A stretch of DNA of 8,048 bases, taken from NCBI GenBank assembly GCA_020846375.1, contig JADLDZ010000058.1, positions 1 to 8,048 on the forward strand, read 5' to 3'. Positions within the stretch are counted from its first letter, which is position 1, and each line of letters opens with the position of its first letter. Positions 1-6,495 of the stretch are shown here, piece after piece. Both the position numbers and the translations under genes were made by a program. Source of the DNA: Nitrospirales bacterium. Lineage in GTDB: Bacteria > Nitrospirota > Thermodesulfovibrionia > Thermodesulfovibrionales > Dissulfurispiraceae. The notes under the pieces were generated by a model. That model saw nothing but the letters and a program-made list of their open reading frames with translations. It had not been told where the DNA came from and made no database searches.

Positions 1-836
1 CAGGCGTGGAAGTCTCCCCGGGGGATATCACCGACCCGGAAAGCCTCAGTGGGAAGCTCGACGGCTGCGCTATTGCGGTCCACCTGGTCGGGATCATCGA
101 GGAAAAAGGGGAGATGACCTTCGAAAGGGTCCATGTCAGGGGGACGGAGAACCTCGTTGCGGAAGCAAAGAGGGCCGGCGTCCGGCACTTCTTCTATCAA
201 AGCGCACTGGGAGCTTCCCCCGGGGCGAAGACGCGGTATGCGAAGACAAAGGCGGCAGCCGAGGAGATCGTCAGGGCGAGCGGCATCCCTTTCACCATTT
301 TCAGACCTTCCCTGGTGGTGGGAGAGGGAGACGGCTTTACCACAAGGATGAGGGAGCTGATCTCCCTCGGACCCTTCGTTCCTGTCCCCGGGAGCGGAGA
401 AGCCAGGCTGCAGCCGATCTATGTCGGGGACTGGGTGAAGTGTTTTCTGAGCCTTTTCTCCGACCCGTCACACAGTGCCGGGCTCCCGTCCCGGCTCTTC
501 GAGCTGGGGGGGCCCGATCATCTCACCTACAATGAGGCGATCAATCAGCTCATGGAGGCGATGGGCGTCAACAAACCGGTGATCCATCTTCCCCTTGGGG
601 CGGTGAAGATGAGCCTGCCCTTCGCACGGATGACGCGCGCCCTGGGAGAAGTTTTCGGCAGGAAGATTCCCTCTGTCACCCGCGAGCAACTGGAACTTCT
701 TCAAACGGACAACATCTGCGCAAGGGATGCCGTGGAAAGGAGCTTCGGGTTTACTCCCCTGACTTACCGGGAAGCCCTGCCGCTTTTCATTCAAAGGACA
801 GGGAAGGGACGGGGAGGTGCGAAAAGCGGCCGTTAA
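1..836 (+). CDS. NDUFA9-like atypical SDR / NAD(P)-binding protein, 5' end missing
   Basis: The open frame runs in from the left edge (codons in phase with base 3) and stops with TAA at 834-836. The GTG at base 6 is most likely an internal Val codon: the protein already begins at the 'GDITDPESL' segment that follows the second Rossmann strand, so the N-terminal glycine-rich dinucleotide loop, roughly 40 residues, lies upstream. Counting from that GTG, visible family marks are the HLVGII strand (26-31), the N-x-x-V-E-A helix after GTENL (46-50), a YxxxK pair (Tyr78, Lys82), and the FRPSLVVGEGD segment (99-109). A P-x-Y-V-x-D-W motif near 137-143 also matches NDUFA9/YfcH-type extended SDRs. These proteins bind NAD(P)H; relatives include the complex I accessory subunit NDUFA9 and quinone- or sugar-nucleotide-modifying enzymes, so the substrate is not predictable. 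The C-terminal tail is short and basic. It is convergent with the stress-protein gene, 29 bases away. Confidence 0.85.
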   Translation, partial: GVEVSPGDITDPESLSGKLDGCAIAVHLVGIIEEKGEMTFERVHVRGTENLVAEAKRAGVRHFFYQSALGASPGAKTRYAKTKAAAEEIVRASGIPFTIFRPSLVVGEGDGFTTRMRELISLGPFVPVPGSGEARLQPIYVGDWVKCFLSLFSDPSHSAGLPSRLFELGGPDHLTYNEAINQLMEAMGVNKPVIHLPLGAVKMSLPFARMTRALGEVFGRKIPSVTREQLELLQTDNICARDAVERSFGFTPLTYREALPLFIQRTGKGRGGAKSGR

Positions 837-856
837 GGAGACGGTATGCCGCCCTT
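826..856. terminator. possible bidirectional terminator hairpin between convergent genes
   Basis: GCGG(826-829) pairs with CCGC(849-852), and CCGT(830-833) with ACGG(841-844), leaving a four-base bulge and a seven-base loop. The hairpin overlaps the stop codon of the dehydrogenase gene. Read on the plus strand it is followed by a pyrimidine-rich stretch (853-867), and read on the minus strand by TTTTC. It sits in the short gap between two convergent genes, where a shared terminator is expected. The stem is imperfect and the T tracts are short, so this is a weak call. Confidence 0.35.
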
Positions 857-865
857 TCTTTCATT

Positions 866-1285
866 TTACTTTACGATGAGCACCGGACATTTGGAGTAGT
901 CGACCACTTTCGCCGATACGCTCCCGAGAAGGAACTTCTTTGCTCCATGCCTTCCATGGGAGCCGGTAACGATCAGATCCACCTTCATCTTCTGGGCGGT
1001 TTCCAGGATTTTTTCGGCCGGGTCTCCCTGGCGGATAAGTGTCTTCACCTCTATGGACTTGCCGGACAGGGACTTCCTGATTTTCTCCATAGCCTGCCGG
1101 GTTTCCTCTGAAAGGGACTCGAAGATGCGGCTCCGGTCCGCCTCGGGAAGCTCGGTGAGGTAGAGCTCGGGCACGACGGCGAGGACGGTGAGGGAGCTGT
1201 TTGTGCTCAGGGATAACTCCACAGCCTTTTTCAATGCCTTGTCGGATGACTTGGAACCGTCGTGCGCTACCAGAATTTTCTGCAT
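866..1285 (-). CDS. Universal stress protein (UspA family), single domain
   Basis: This 139-residue protein is one typical Usp domain of normal length. It opens with the family strand MQKILVAHDGS, where Asp9 is the usual nucleotide-contacting acid. Near the C-terminus it has the ATP-binding pattern G-x2-G-x9-G-S (Gly108, Gly111, Gly121, Ser122), followed by the final strand CPVLIVK. It therefore belongs with the ATP-binding, MJ0577-like branch rather than the non-binding UspA branch. It is a soluble cytoplasmic protein, probably a dimer, linked in other bacteria to survival under starvation, redox or energy stress. The ATG start is fixed by an AGGAGG ribosome site (1295-1300) with a nine-base spacer. 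It follows der by 109 bases. A TAAAAT -10-like box on the minus strand (1382-1387) could give it its own promoter, but I see no good -35. A strong hairpin lies in its leader (1308-1327). Confidence 0.92.
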   Translation of the reverse strand: MQKILVAHDGSKSSDKALKKAVELSLSTNSSLTVLAVVPELYLTELPEADRSRIFESLSEETRQAMEKIRKSLSGKSIEVKTLIRQGDPAEKILETAQKMKVDLIVTGSHGRHGAKKFLLGSVSAKVVDYSKCPVLIVK

Positions 1286-1294
1286 AGTCTCTCT

Positions 1295-1300
1295 CCTCCT
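1295..1300 (-). promoter_or_regulatory. Strong ribosome binding site of the universal stress protein gene
   Basis: A perfect AGGAGG on the minus strand, nine bases before the ATG at 1283-1285. It is the strongest Shine-Dalgarno site in the window and suggests high translation of the stress protein. Confidence 0.75.
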
Positions 1301-1307
1301 GTGAATT

Positions 1308-1327
1308 GCAGCCGGAAATCCGGCTGC
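1308..1327 (-). other. Perfect 8-bp GC-rich hairpin in the leader of the stress-protein gene
   Basis: GCAGCCGG (1308-1315) and CCGGCTGC (1320-1327) are exact reverse complements around a four-base loop. On the transcribed minus strand the hairpin lies seven bases upstream of the AGGAGG site and about 70 bases after the der stop codon. No T run follows it, so it does not look like a simple intrinsic terminator. It could stabilise the 5' end of a processed usp mRNA, reduce read-through from der, or be a protein-binding palindrome. Confidence 0.6.
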
Positions 1328-1394
1328 TGTCTTCCCGGGCTTTTGTACGAGAACCGCAGTCCCAAAGATCTGCTACTCGATATTTTACCATATT

Positions 1395-2786
1395 TCATCG
1401 AGACTTAACATGAATTCTTAGGGGGGCGCCCTTGAAGGAGTACTGCTCCCGCAGGGCCTTCTCGATATAGCGCAGATGCGATCCCTTGACGGCTGAAGGG
1501 TAGTTGACGACGAGAGTAAAAACGGGGGGAGCCACCTCCACCTGGGTCATGTAGAAGAATTTCAGTTCCTTCCCCCGGTAGCGCGGGAAGGGATGATGGG
1601 CTACCGCCTTTGCGAGGAAGCGGTTGAGCTCACCGGTGGAGACCCTTTTGCTCCGTTCGGCGATGAGTTCGTCGATCAGCGGAAAAATCTTCGTGATCCT
1701 CTTCTTTTCGAGGCCCGAGGTGGTGAGGAGAGGCGCATGGTCCATGAACCACATCCTGTTCCGCAGTTCCTGGGTGAGCACCTTGTAGGACTGCTCGGGC
1801 TCCGCTACCAGGTCCCACTTGTTGAGGAGAAAGAGAGCGCTCTTGCCGTACTCCTCCACCAGTCCTGCGATCCTCTGGTCCTGCTCCACGATACCCTGGG
1901 TGGCATCCAGGACGATGAGCGCGACATCGGCCCTCTCGATGCTCCGCATGGCCTTGAGGACGGAGAACCCCTCGATGGAGGGGGTAGCGGTTTCGTTCGC
2001 CCCCGGGAGACCGCGGCGCACCCGGACAGGGCTCTTCACCTTTTTCCGTATTCCGGCGGTGTCGATGAAGAGATATTTCTTGCCGTACGAGATGCATATG
2101 GAGTCCACGGCATCCCGCGTGGTGCCGGGAACGGGGCTGACGATGAGCCTCCTTTTCCCGAGGAGAGCGTTGATAAAAGTCGATTTTCCCACATTGGGCC
2201 TCCCCACCACCGCCACCTTCGGGAGCGTCGTCTCCAGGGACACCTCTCCGGTAAGCCTTTCGGGAGGCAGAATGGACACCACTTTGTCCATGAGCTCCTC
2301 GAATCCGAAGCCGGTGATTGCGGAGACGGGGAGGATCTCTCCGGTTCCGATCCGGTAGAACTCCAGCGCCCTGCTTTCCTTTGCGGGAGCATCGATCTTG
2401 TTGACCACCCAGAGGACCTTTTTCCCCGACTTCCTGAGGACGGAGGCGAGTTCGGCATCCTCGGGGGTGAGTCCCTCCTTGCCGTCGAGAAGGTGAAGGA
2501 GCAGGTCGGCGTCCTCTATGGCGTAGAGGGCCTGCTCCCTGACCTGGTCGGCTATCTTCTGGTCCTCGTGGGGGAGACCCTCCGCATAGAAGCCGCCGGT
2601 ATCGACGACGGAGAATCCCTTGCCCTCCCATTCCGTCTTCCCATAGTTCCTGTCCCGGGTGACTCCGGGCGTCTTTTCCGTGATGGCGGTGGAGGACGCC
2701 TCCCGGCTGCCCGCACGTATCATGCGGTTGAAGAGGGACGACTTGCCTACGTTCGGCCTTCCGATGATTGCTACCAATGCGCTCAC
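1395..2786 (-). CDS. der: Ribosome-assembly GTPase Der (EngA), two G domains
   Basis: This 463-residue protein has the Der plan of two GTPase domains in tandem followed by a KH-like domain. Each G domain shows a GRPNVGKS P-loop (9-16 in the first; the second near 193-200). The switch II motifs are DTGG and DTAG, and the base-recognition motifs are NKID and NKWD. The C-terminal part from about residue 370 (FLAKAVAHHPFPRYRGKELKF and on) is the RNA-contacting KH-like domain. Der acts in the cytoplasm on maturation of the 50S ribosomal subunit and is usually essential. The start is a GTG (2784-2786) preceded by AAAGGAG with a six-base spacer. Two segments look longer than in E. coli Der: about six residues in the first domain near 24-33, and about fifteen in the second domain near 252-268, just after GIRKK. 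It lies 73 bases downstream of ntrX and 109 upstream of the stress-protein gene, all in one direction. Confidence 0.97.
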   Translation of the reverse strand: MSALVAIIGRPNVGKSSLFNRMIRAGSREASSTAITEKTPGVTRDRNYGKTEWEGKGFSVVDTGGFYAEGLPHEDQKIADQVREQALYAIEDADLLLHLLDGKEGLTPEDAELASVLRKSGKKVLWVVNKIDAPAKESRALEFYRIGTGEILPVSAITGFGFEELMDKVVSILPPERLTGEVSLETTLPKVAVVGRPNVGKSTFINALLGKRRLIVSPVPGTTRDAVDSICISYGKKYLFIDTAGIRKKVKSPVRVRRGLPGANETATPSIEGFSVLKAMRSIERADVALIVLDATQGIVEQDQRIAGLVEEYGKSALFLLNKWDLVAEPEQSYKVLTQELRNRMWFMDHAPLLTTSGLEKKRITKIFPLIDELIAERSKRVSTGELNRFLAKAVAHHPFPRYRGKELKFFYMTQVEVAPPVFTLVVNYPSAVKGSHLRYIEKALREQYSFKGAPLRIHVKSR

Positions 2787-2792
2787 GCTTGC

Positions 2793-2799
2793 TCCTTTT
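2793..2799 (-). promoter_or_regulatory. Ribosome binding site fixing the GTG start of der
   Basis: AAAGGAG on the minus strand, six bases before the GTG at 2784-2786. The protein from this GTG begins MSALVAIIGRPN, exactly where Der P-loop strands begin, so both lines of evidence agree on the start. Confidence 0.7.
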
Positions 2800-2859
2800 G
2801 TGGTATCCGACAGGGGGCTGCGGATGCAGCGGCATGTATGTGCCTGATGCTACTGTACC

Positions 2860-4224
2860 CTACGGCTCTGTGATCCCGTAGCTTTTTATTTTCTTATGGA
2901 GGTTGCTCCGCTCGATGGCGATGGTCTCGGCCGTCTTCGACACGTTCCAGCCGTTCTCTTCGAGCTTCCTGACGATGAAGTCCCTTTCAAAGGCGTCCCT
3001 GGCCTCCCGGAGGGTCTTGTGGGAGAAATAGTCGGACTCCTTCACGGTCTGCCCCGGCTTCACCATCCCGATGGCATCCACCTCCGCCCGCGAGACGACC
3101 TTCGAGGGGACCATGATCATGATCCTCTCCACCACATTCTTCAGCTCCCTGATATTCCCCGGCCAGTCATATTCCCTGAGGGTCTTCACGACGGCGGGGT
3201 CGATCTCCTTGGGCCGCATTCCGTTGTCACGGGCGAATACGTCCATGAAGTAGCGGATCATGGAGGGAATATCGTCCCTCCGCTCCCTGAGGGGAGGAAG
3301 AAGGAGGGGAATGACATTCAGCCGGAAATAGAGGTCATCTCTGAAGCTCCCCCGCCTGACCTCTTCCTCCAGTTCCTTATTGGTGGCGGCGATGATGCGT
3401 ACGTCCACCTTGATGTTCCTGCTCCCCCCGACCCGCTGGAAAACCTGTGTCTCGATGACCCGGAGCACCTTCGCCTGGGTCTGCATGGTCATGTCCCCGA
3501 TCTCGTCGAGGAAGAGGGTGCCCCGGTCCGCCAGTTCGAATTTGCCGCTTTTCCTCTCCGTGGCTCCGGTAAAAGAGCCCTTTTCGTGCCCGAACAGCTC
3601 GCTTTCGATCAGCTCCTGTGGCATGGCGGCGCAGTTTACCTCTACGAAGGGCTCCTTGGCGCGGATGCTCTTGTCGTGAAGGAGGCGCGCCACCAGTTCC
3701 TTTCCGGTCCCGCTCTCCCCGAGGATGAGCACCCTGCTGCTGCTCTGGGCCGCCATCTCGATCTGCCGCCGCAGGACCTGTATCTTCGGAGAATCCCCGA
3801 TCAGCTTCCATCTTTTGCTGAGGTCCTCCCTGAGCGCGCGGTTCTCCTCTTCGAGCTTCTTCCTCTCCAGTGCCCTCCGCGCGACGATGAGGATCTTGTC
3901 GAGGGAAAGGGGCTTCTCCAGGAAATCGTAGGCGCCGAACCGGGTCGCCTTGACCGCAACCTCGATATTCCCATGCCCCGAGATCATGATCACCGGGGTA
4001 TCGCTTCCGATCTCCTTCAGTTTTTCGAGGGTTTCGATGCCGTCCATCCCGGGAAGCCAGACGTCGAGGAGGACCATGTCGGGTGCGTGCTCCCGCATCA
4101 TGTCAACCGCGCTTTCGCCCGATGCGGCAGTGACCACAAGGTACCCTTCGTCTTCAAAGATCCCCGAGAGGCTCTCCCGGATGCCCTCTTCGTCGTCGAC
4201 AATCAGCACTTTTTCCCTGGTCAT
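2860..4224 (-). CDS. ntrX: Sigma-54-dependent response regulator, NtrX type
   Basis: This is a 454-residue NtrC-family activator with three domains. The receiver (about 1-120) has the acidic pair Asp10/Asp11, phosphoacceptor Asp54, Ser82 and Lys104; the string MISGHGNIE is typical of NtrX. The central AAA+ domain (about 140-375) has Walker A GESGTGKE (169-176), the sigma-54 contact loop as GSFTGA (216-221, Ser instead of the common Ala), and Walker B LFLDE (237-241). The C-terminus is a Fis-type helix-turn-helix (about 418-454, ENGWNVSKTAETIAIERSNL) close to NtrX. When phosphorylated by the adjacent NtrY-like kinase it should bind upstream sites and use ATP to open sigma-54 promoters; family members control nitrogen metabolism, redox or envelope genes, and the regulon here is unknown. 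I chose the ATG at 4222-4224, with AGAGG five bases upstream, over the TTG directly before it. It ends with TAG, 73 bases before der. Confidence 0.95.
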   Translation of the reverse strand: MTREKVLIVDDEEGIRESLSGIFEDEGYLVVTAASGESAVDMMREHAPDMVLLDVWLPGMDGIETLEKLKEIGSDTPVIMISGHGNIEVAVKATRFGAYDFLEKPLSLDKILIVARRALERKKLEEENRALREDLSKRWKLIGDSPKIQVLRRQIEMAAQSSSRVLILGESGTGKELVARLLHDKSIRAKEPFVEVNCAAMPQELIESELFGHEKGSFTGATERKSGKFELADRGTLFLDEIGDMTMQTQAKVLRVIETQVFQRVGGSRNIKVDVRIIAATNKELEEEVRRGSFRDDLYFRLNVIPLLLPPLRERRDDIPSMIRYFMDVFARDNGMRPKEIDPAVVKTLREYDWPGNIRELKNVVERIMIMVPSKVVSRAEVDAIGMVKPGQTVKESDYFSHKTLREARDAFERDFIVRKLEENGWNVSKTAETIAIERSNLHKKIKSYGITEP

Positions 4225-4237
4225 CAAAACCTCTTAT

Positions 4238-4393
4238 AGTGATAAGTGGAGAGTGGAGAGTAATAAGGTGGAGGCAAAGGAAAGGCATCCCCTCGCGCCT
4301 CTCTGATAAAGAGGGTTTTGCCTGTATGAATGTTCATCTTTTCACTATTCACTTGCCGCTATTCACCCTTCTCTGAGCACTTGCCACTTGCTT
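4238..4393. repeat. Fold-back intergenic element with inverted heptanucleotide repeats
   Basis: This fills nearly the whole ntrY-ntrX gap. On the plus strand, bases 4240-4267 are four consecutive 7-base units fitting TGnnnAG with one deviation: TGATAAG, then TGGAGAG twice, then TAATAAG. On the minus strand, bases 4338-4393 are eight 7-base units in one register, six of them ending in AG and most fitting TGnnnAG (for example TGAAAAG, TGAATAG, TGGCAAG). So the same unit is arrayed in opposite orientation at the two ends. Between them AGGCAAA (4272-4278) pairs exactly with TTTGCCT (4317-4323), and inside that CCTCT (4298-4302) pairs with AGAGG (4310-4314). The element ends two bases short of the ntrY stop codon. 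No open frame of note crosses it. It could be a mobile palindromic repeat of the REP/MITE kind or a structured mRNA spacer; heptamer arrays are known from cyanobacteria (STRR repeats), but I cannot assign a family. Confidence 0.6.
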
Positions 4394-4395
4394 TT

Positions 4396-6435
4396 TCATC
4401 CCGGTATTTCGATCGTGAAGATGCTGCCCTGAGGGGTATTGTCCCTCACCAGAATCCGGCCCTCGTGGTCGGCCACGATCTTGTTGGCGATGGCGAGGCC
4501 GAGCCCTGTCCCTCCCTTCCTTCCGGAGAAATAGGGGAGAAACATCTTTTCCTTCTCCTCGTCCCGGATCCCCGGCCCCGTGTCCGCAAGCTCGATAACG
4601 ACTTTGCCGGGTCCGGGGCTCTTTACCGCTATGGTGATGAGTCCCCTGCCGTTCATCGCCTTGATGGCGTTGTCTATAATATTAACAAAGACCCTCTTAA
4701 ATTGCTCGCTGTCCAGGGTAACGCGATTGATCCCCTCCTGCACGGCAACCTGTATGTCCATATCCTTGAACCCCTTGTACAGGCCGATGACGGAGTCGAT
4801 GAGCTCGGGGAGGCTGGTGGGGGTCTTGTTGATCTCCGGCATCTTGCCGTACCGCGAGAACACGTCCACCAGCCTGCGCAGGCTCTCCACCTCCGAAATG
4901 ATGGTGCGGGTGGACTTTTCGAAGACCGCATCGAAATCCTCGTCCCTGTTCTGCCACTTCTTGATGAGCCTCTCGGTGGAGAGCTTGATGGGAGTGAGCG
5001 GGTTCTTGATCTCGTGGGCCAGCCTCCGGGCCACTTCCTGCCACGTGGTGACCTTCTGCGCCTTGATGATATCGGTGAGGTCGTCGAAGACAACGAGCAT
5101 GCCGAGAGATTTCGCCGTGTACGACTCCCTGATCCCCGCTATGTAAATACGGATGAGGGCGATCCTGCCGTTGATGCTCACTTTCACCTCCCGTTTGATT
5201 TCGCGGATCTCCTTTCCTTCCATCTCCTTTACCAACTGGATCAGGTCCTCGGACTGCAGGCCCGCGATGAACTCGCGGTAGTCCTTCCCGATAATGTCCT
5301 CCTGTTTTGCATCGAGGATGGAGCACGCCGCCCTGTTGATGGTCATGATCTCGCCGGTGCCCGCAAGGAAAAGGACCCCCGAGTTGATGTTCTCGAGGAT
5401 GTTCTCGAGGTAGAGCCTTCTCCTGTCCGATTCCCGGTACGCCTTCTCGAGGGAGTCGTTGCTGTCCTTCAACTGTCTCACCATCTGGTTGAAGGAATCG
5501 ATCAGCATCCCGATTTCGTCCTCGCTCTTCACCGTGACCTGCACATTGAGGTCCCCGGACGCCACCCGCTCGGTCGCCATGGCGAGACTCTGGATGGGAG
5601 TGGTGATGCCCCGAGAAATTTTCAGGGAGACCCACAGCCCGGCGAAGACCATCAGGAGGGTCAGGAACCCGAGGGTAATGACATAATTGAGCCGGAGGGG
5701 ATCCTTGAAGGACTCCAGTTTCACATAGTCCTCATACAGTTCCTTCAGCCTCTCCGAATTCTCCGAGATCCTCTTCGAGAGGACGAACTCCACCACCACC
5801 ACTCCCGATCCCCCTTGCACCCGGTCGGGTACGGCGGCCCGGATGATATCGCCCTCTTCGCCCGAGATCACCTCCGTCCCCATTTTCCCGCTGAAGGCCT
5901 CGCGGATGATGTCCGCCGCCGTGTCGGGCACGGCGGTGTAGCGCCTGACCGACATCCCGGGCAGGAAGGGCTGCTTCCCGGCAGCGGCATACTGCGCCGC
6001 CATGAGGACCCGCTCCCTGCCGAGGTCGTAGAATGCCTGTGCGAGCTCGACGGACTTGTCGAAGGGCTCCCGCATCTGGGGAGAGAAAATCCTGTCGATA
6101 TAGTTGGTGGCCAGCCCGCTGGCGGCGATGAAGAGGAAAGAGGAGGGGATCAGGGTAAGGATGACGAAGATGGCCATGAGCCGCGTCCTGAACCGGTAGC
6201 CCAGGACGCGATGCCGCCTCTCCATATAGAGCCGGAGGAGGTTCTTGCTCACGAAGAACATGAGGGTAAGGAGGGCCAGGATATTGAGGGTAAGGAGGGC
6301 GGTGAGCAGGAGCCGTGTGGCGAGGTCCACGGAGGGCAGCTTGATGAAGTAGAGTTCCACCGCGGTGATGAGGACCACGAGGAGCAGCACCCCGAAAACG
6401 AGAGCCAGTTTTTTCGCCATTTTCCGTTTTTTCAT
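4396..6435 (-). CDS. ntrY: Membrane sensor histidine kinase, NtrY type (HAMP-PAS-HisKA-HATPase)
   Basis: This 679-residue protein has four hydrophobic segments: about 9-30, 41-63, 86-110 and 250-271. The stretch 111-249 between the last two should be the periplasmic sensor region. Then come a HAMP linker (about 271-325), a coiled linker, and a PAS domain (about 340-455, starting ENILENINSGVLFL). The HisKA box RLAHEIKNPLTPIKLS has phosphoacceptor His474. The ATPase domain has N box NIIDNA (585-590), G1 DTGPG (618-622), and a glycine-rich GTGLGLA loop (642-648). The order of membrane segments, HAMP and PAS, and the HEIKNPLTPIKLS box, are those of NtrY. It should phosphorylate NtrX, encoded next. 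The ATG at 6433-6435 has no convincing Shine-Dalgarno site upstream. Gaps are 60 bases to the DUF4390 gene and 171 to ntrX. The kinase and ATPase residues all look intact. Confidence 0.95.
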   Translation of the reverse strand: MKKRKMAKKLALVFGVLLLVVLITAVELYFIKLPSVDLATRLLLTALLTLNILALLTLMFFVSKNLLRLYMERRHRVLGYRFRTRLMAIFVILTLIPSSFLFIAASGLATNYIDRIFSPQMREPFDKSVELAQAFYDLGRERVLMAAQYAAAGKQPFLPGMSVRRYTAVPDTAADIIREAFSGKMGTEVISGEEGDIIRAAVPDRVQGGSGVVVVEFVLSKRISENSERLKELYEDYVKLESFKDPLRLNYVITLGFLTLLMVFAGLWVSLKISRGITTPIQSLAMATERVASGDLNVQVTVKSEDEIGMLIDSFNQMVRQLKDSNDSLEKAYRESDRRRLYLENILENINSGVLFLAGTGEIMTINRAACSILDAKQEDIIGKDYREFIAGLQSEDLIQLVKEMEGKEIREIKREVKVSINGRIALIRIYIAGIRESYTAKSLGMLVVFDDLTDIIKAQKVTTWQEVARRLAHEIKNPLTPIKLSTERLIKKWQNRDEDFDAVFEKSTRTIISEVESLRRLVDVFSRYGKMPEINKTPTSLPELIDSVIGLYKGFKDMDIQVAVQEGINRVTLDSEQFKRVFVNIIDNAIKAMNGRGLITIAVKSPGPGKVVIELADTGPGIRDEEKEKMFLPYFSGRKGGTGLGLAIANKIVADHEGRILVRDNTPQGSIFTIEIPG

Positions 6436-6495
6436 ACGTAAAAGATCAGGATCGCGCTCCCCTGCTCGTCCCGGTTCCCTCTGCAGTGAGCGTCG

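Noticed and set aside
861..1391. A 176-codon minus-strand frame overlapping the stress-protein gene in another phase
   Set aside because: It lacks a ribosome site, is Arg/Gly-rich and resembles no family, while the Usp frame has a full motif set and AGGAGG.
2817..2830. Small stem GCTGC/GCAGC in the ntrX-der gap as a terminator
   Set aside because: It has only five base pairs and no T run on either side, so der can still be read from the ntrX transcript.
1593..2873. A 426-codon plus-strand frame opposite der
   Set aside because: It is a shadow of der with biased composition; both Der G domains read cleanly on the minus strand.
2896..4239. A 447-codon plus-strand frame opposite ntrX
   Set aside because: It is an antisense shadow of a clearly coding NtrC-family gene, with no family motif of its own.
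4330..6441. A 703-codon open frame on the plus strand opposite ntrY
   Set aside because: It mirrors the ntrY codons in a GC-rich gene, has a composition rich in Asp, Glu, Gly, His and Pro typical of antisense shadows, has no ribosome site, and ntrY is unmistakable on the other strand.
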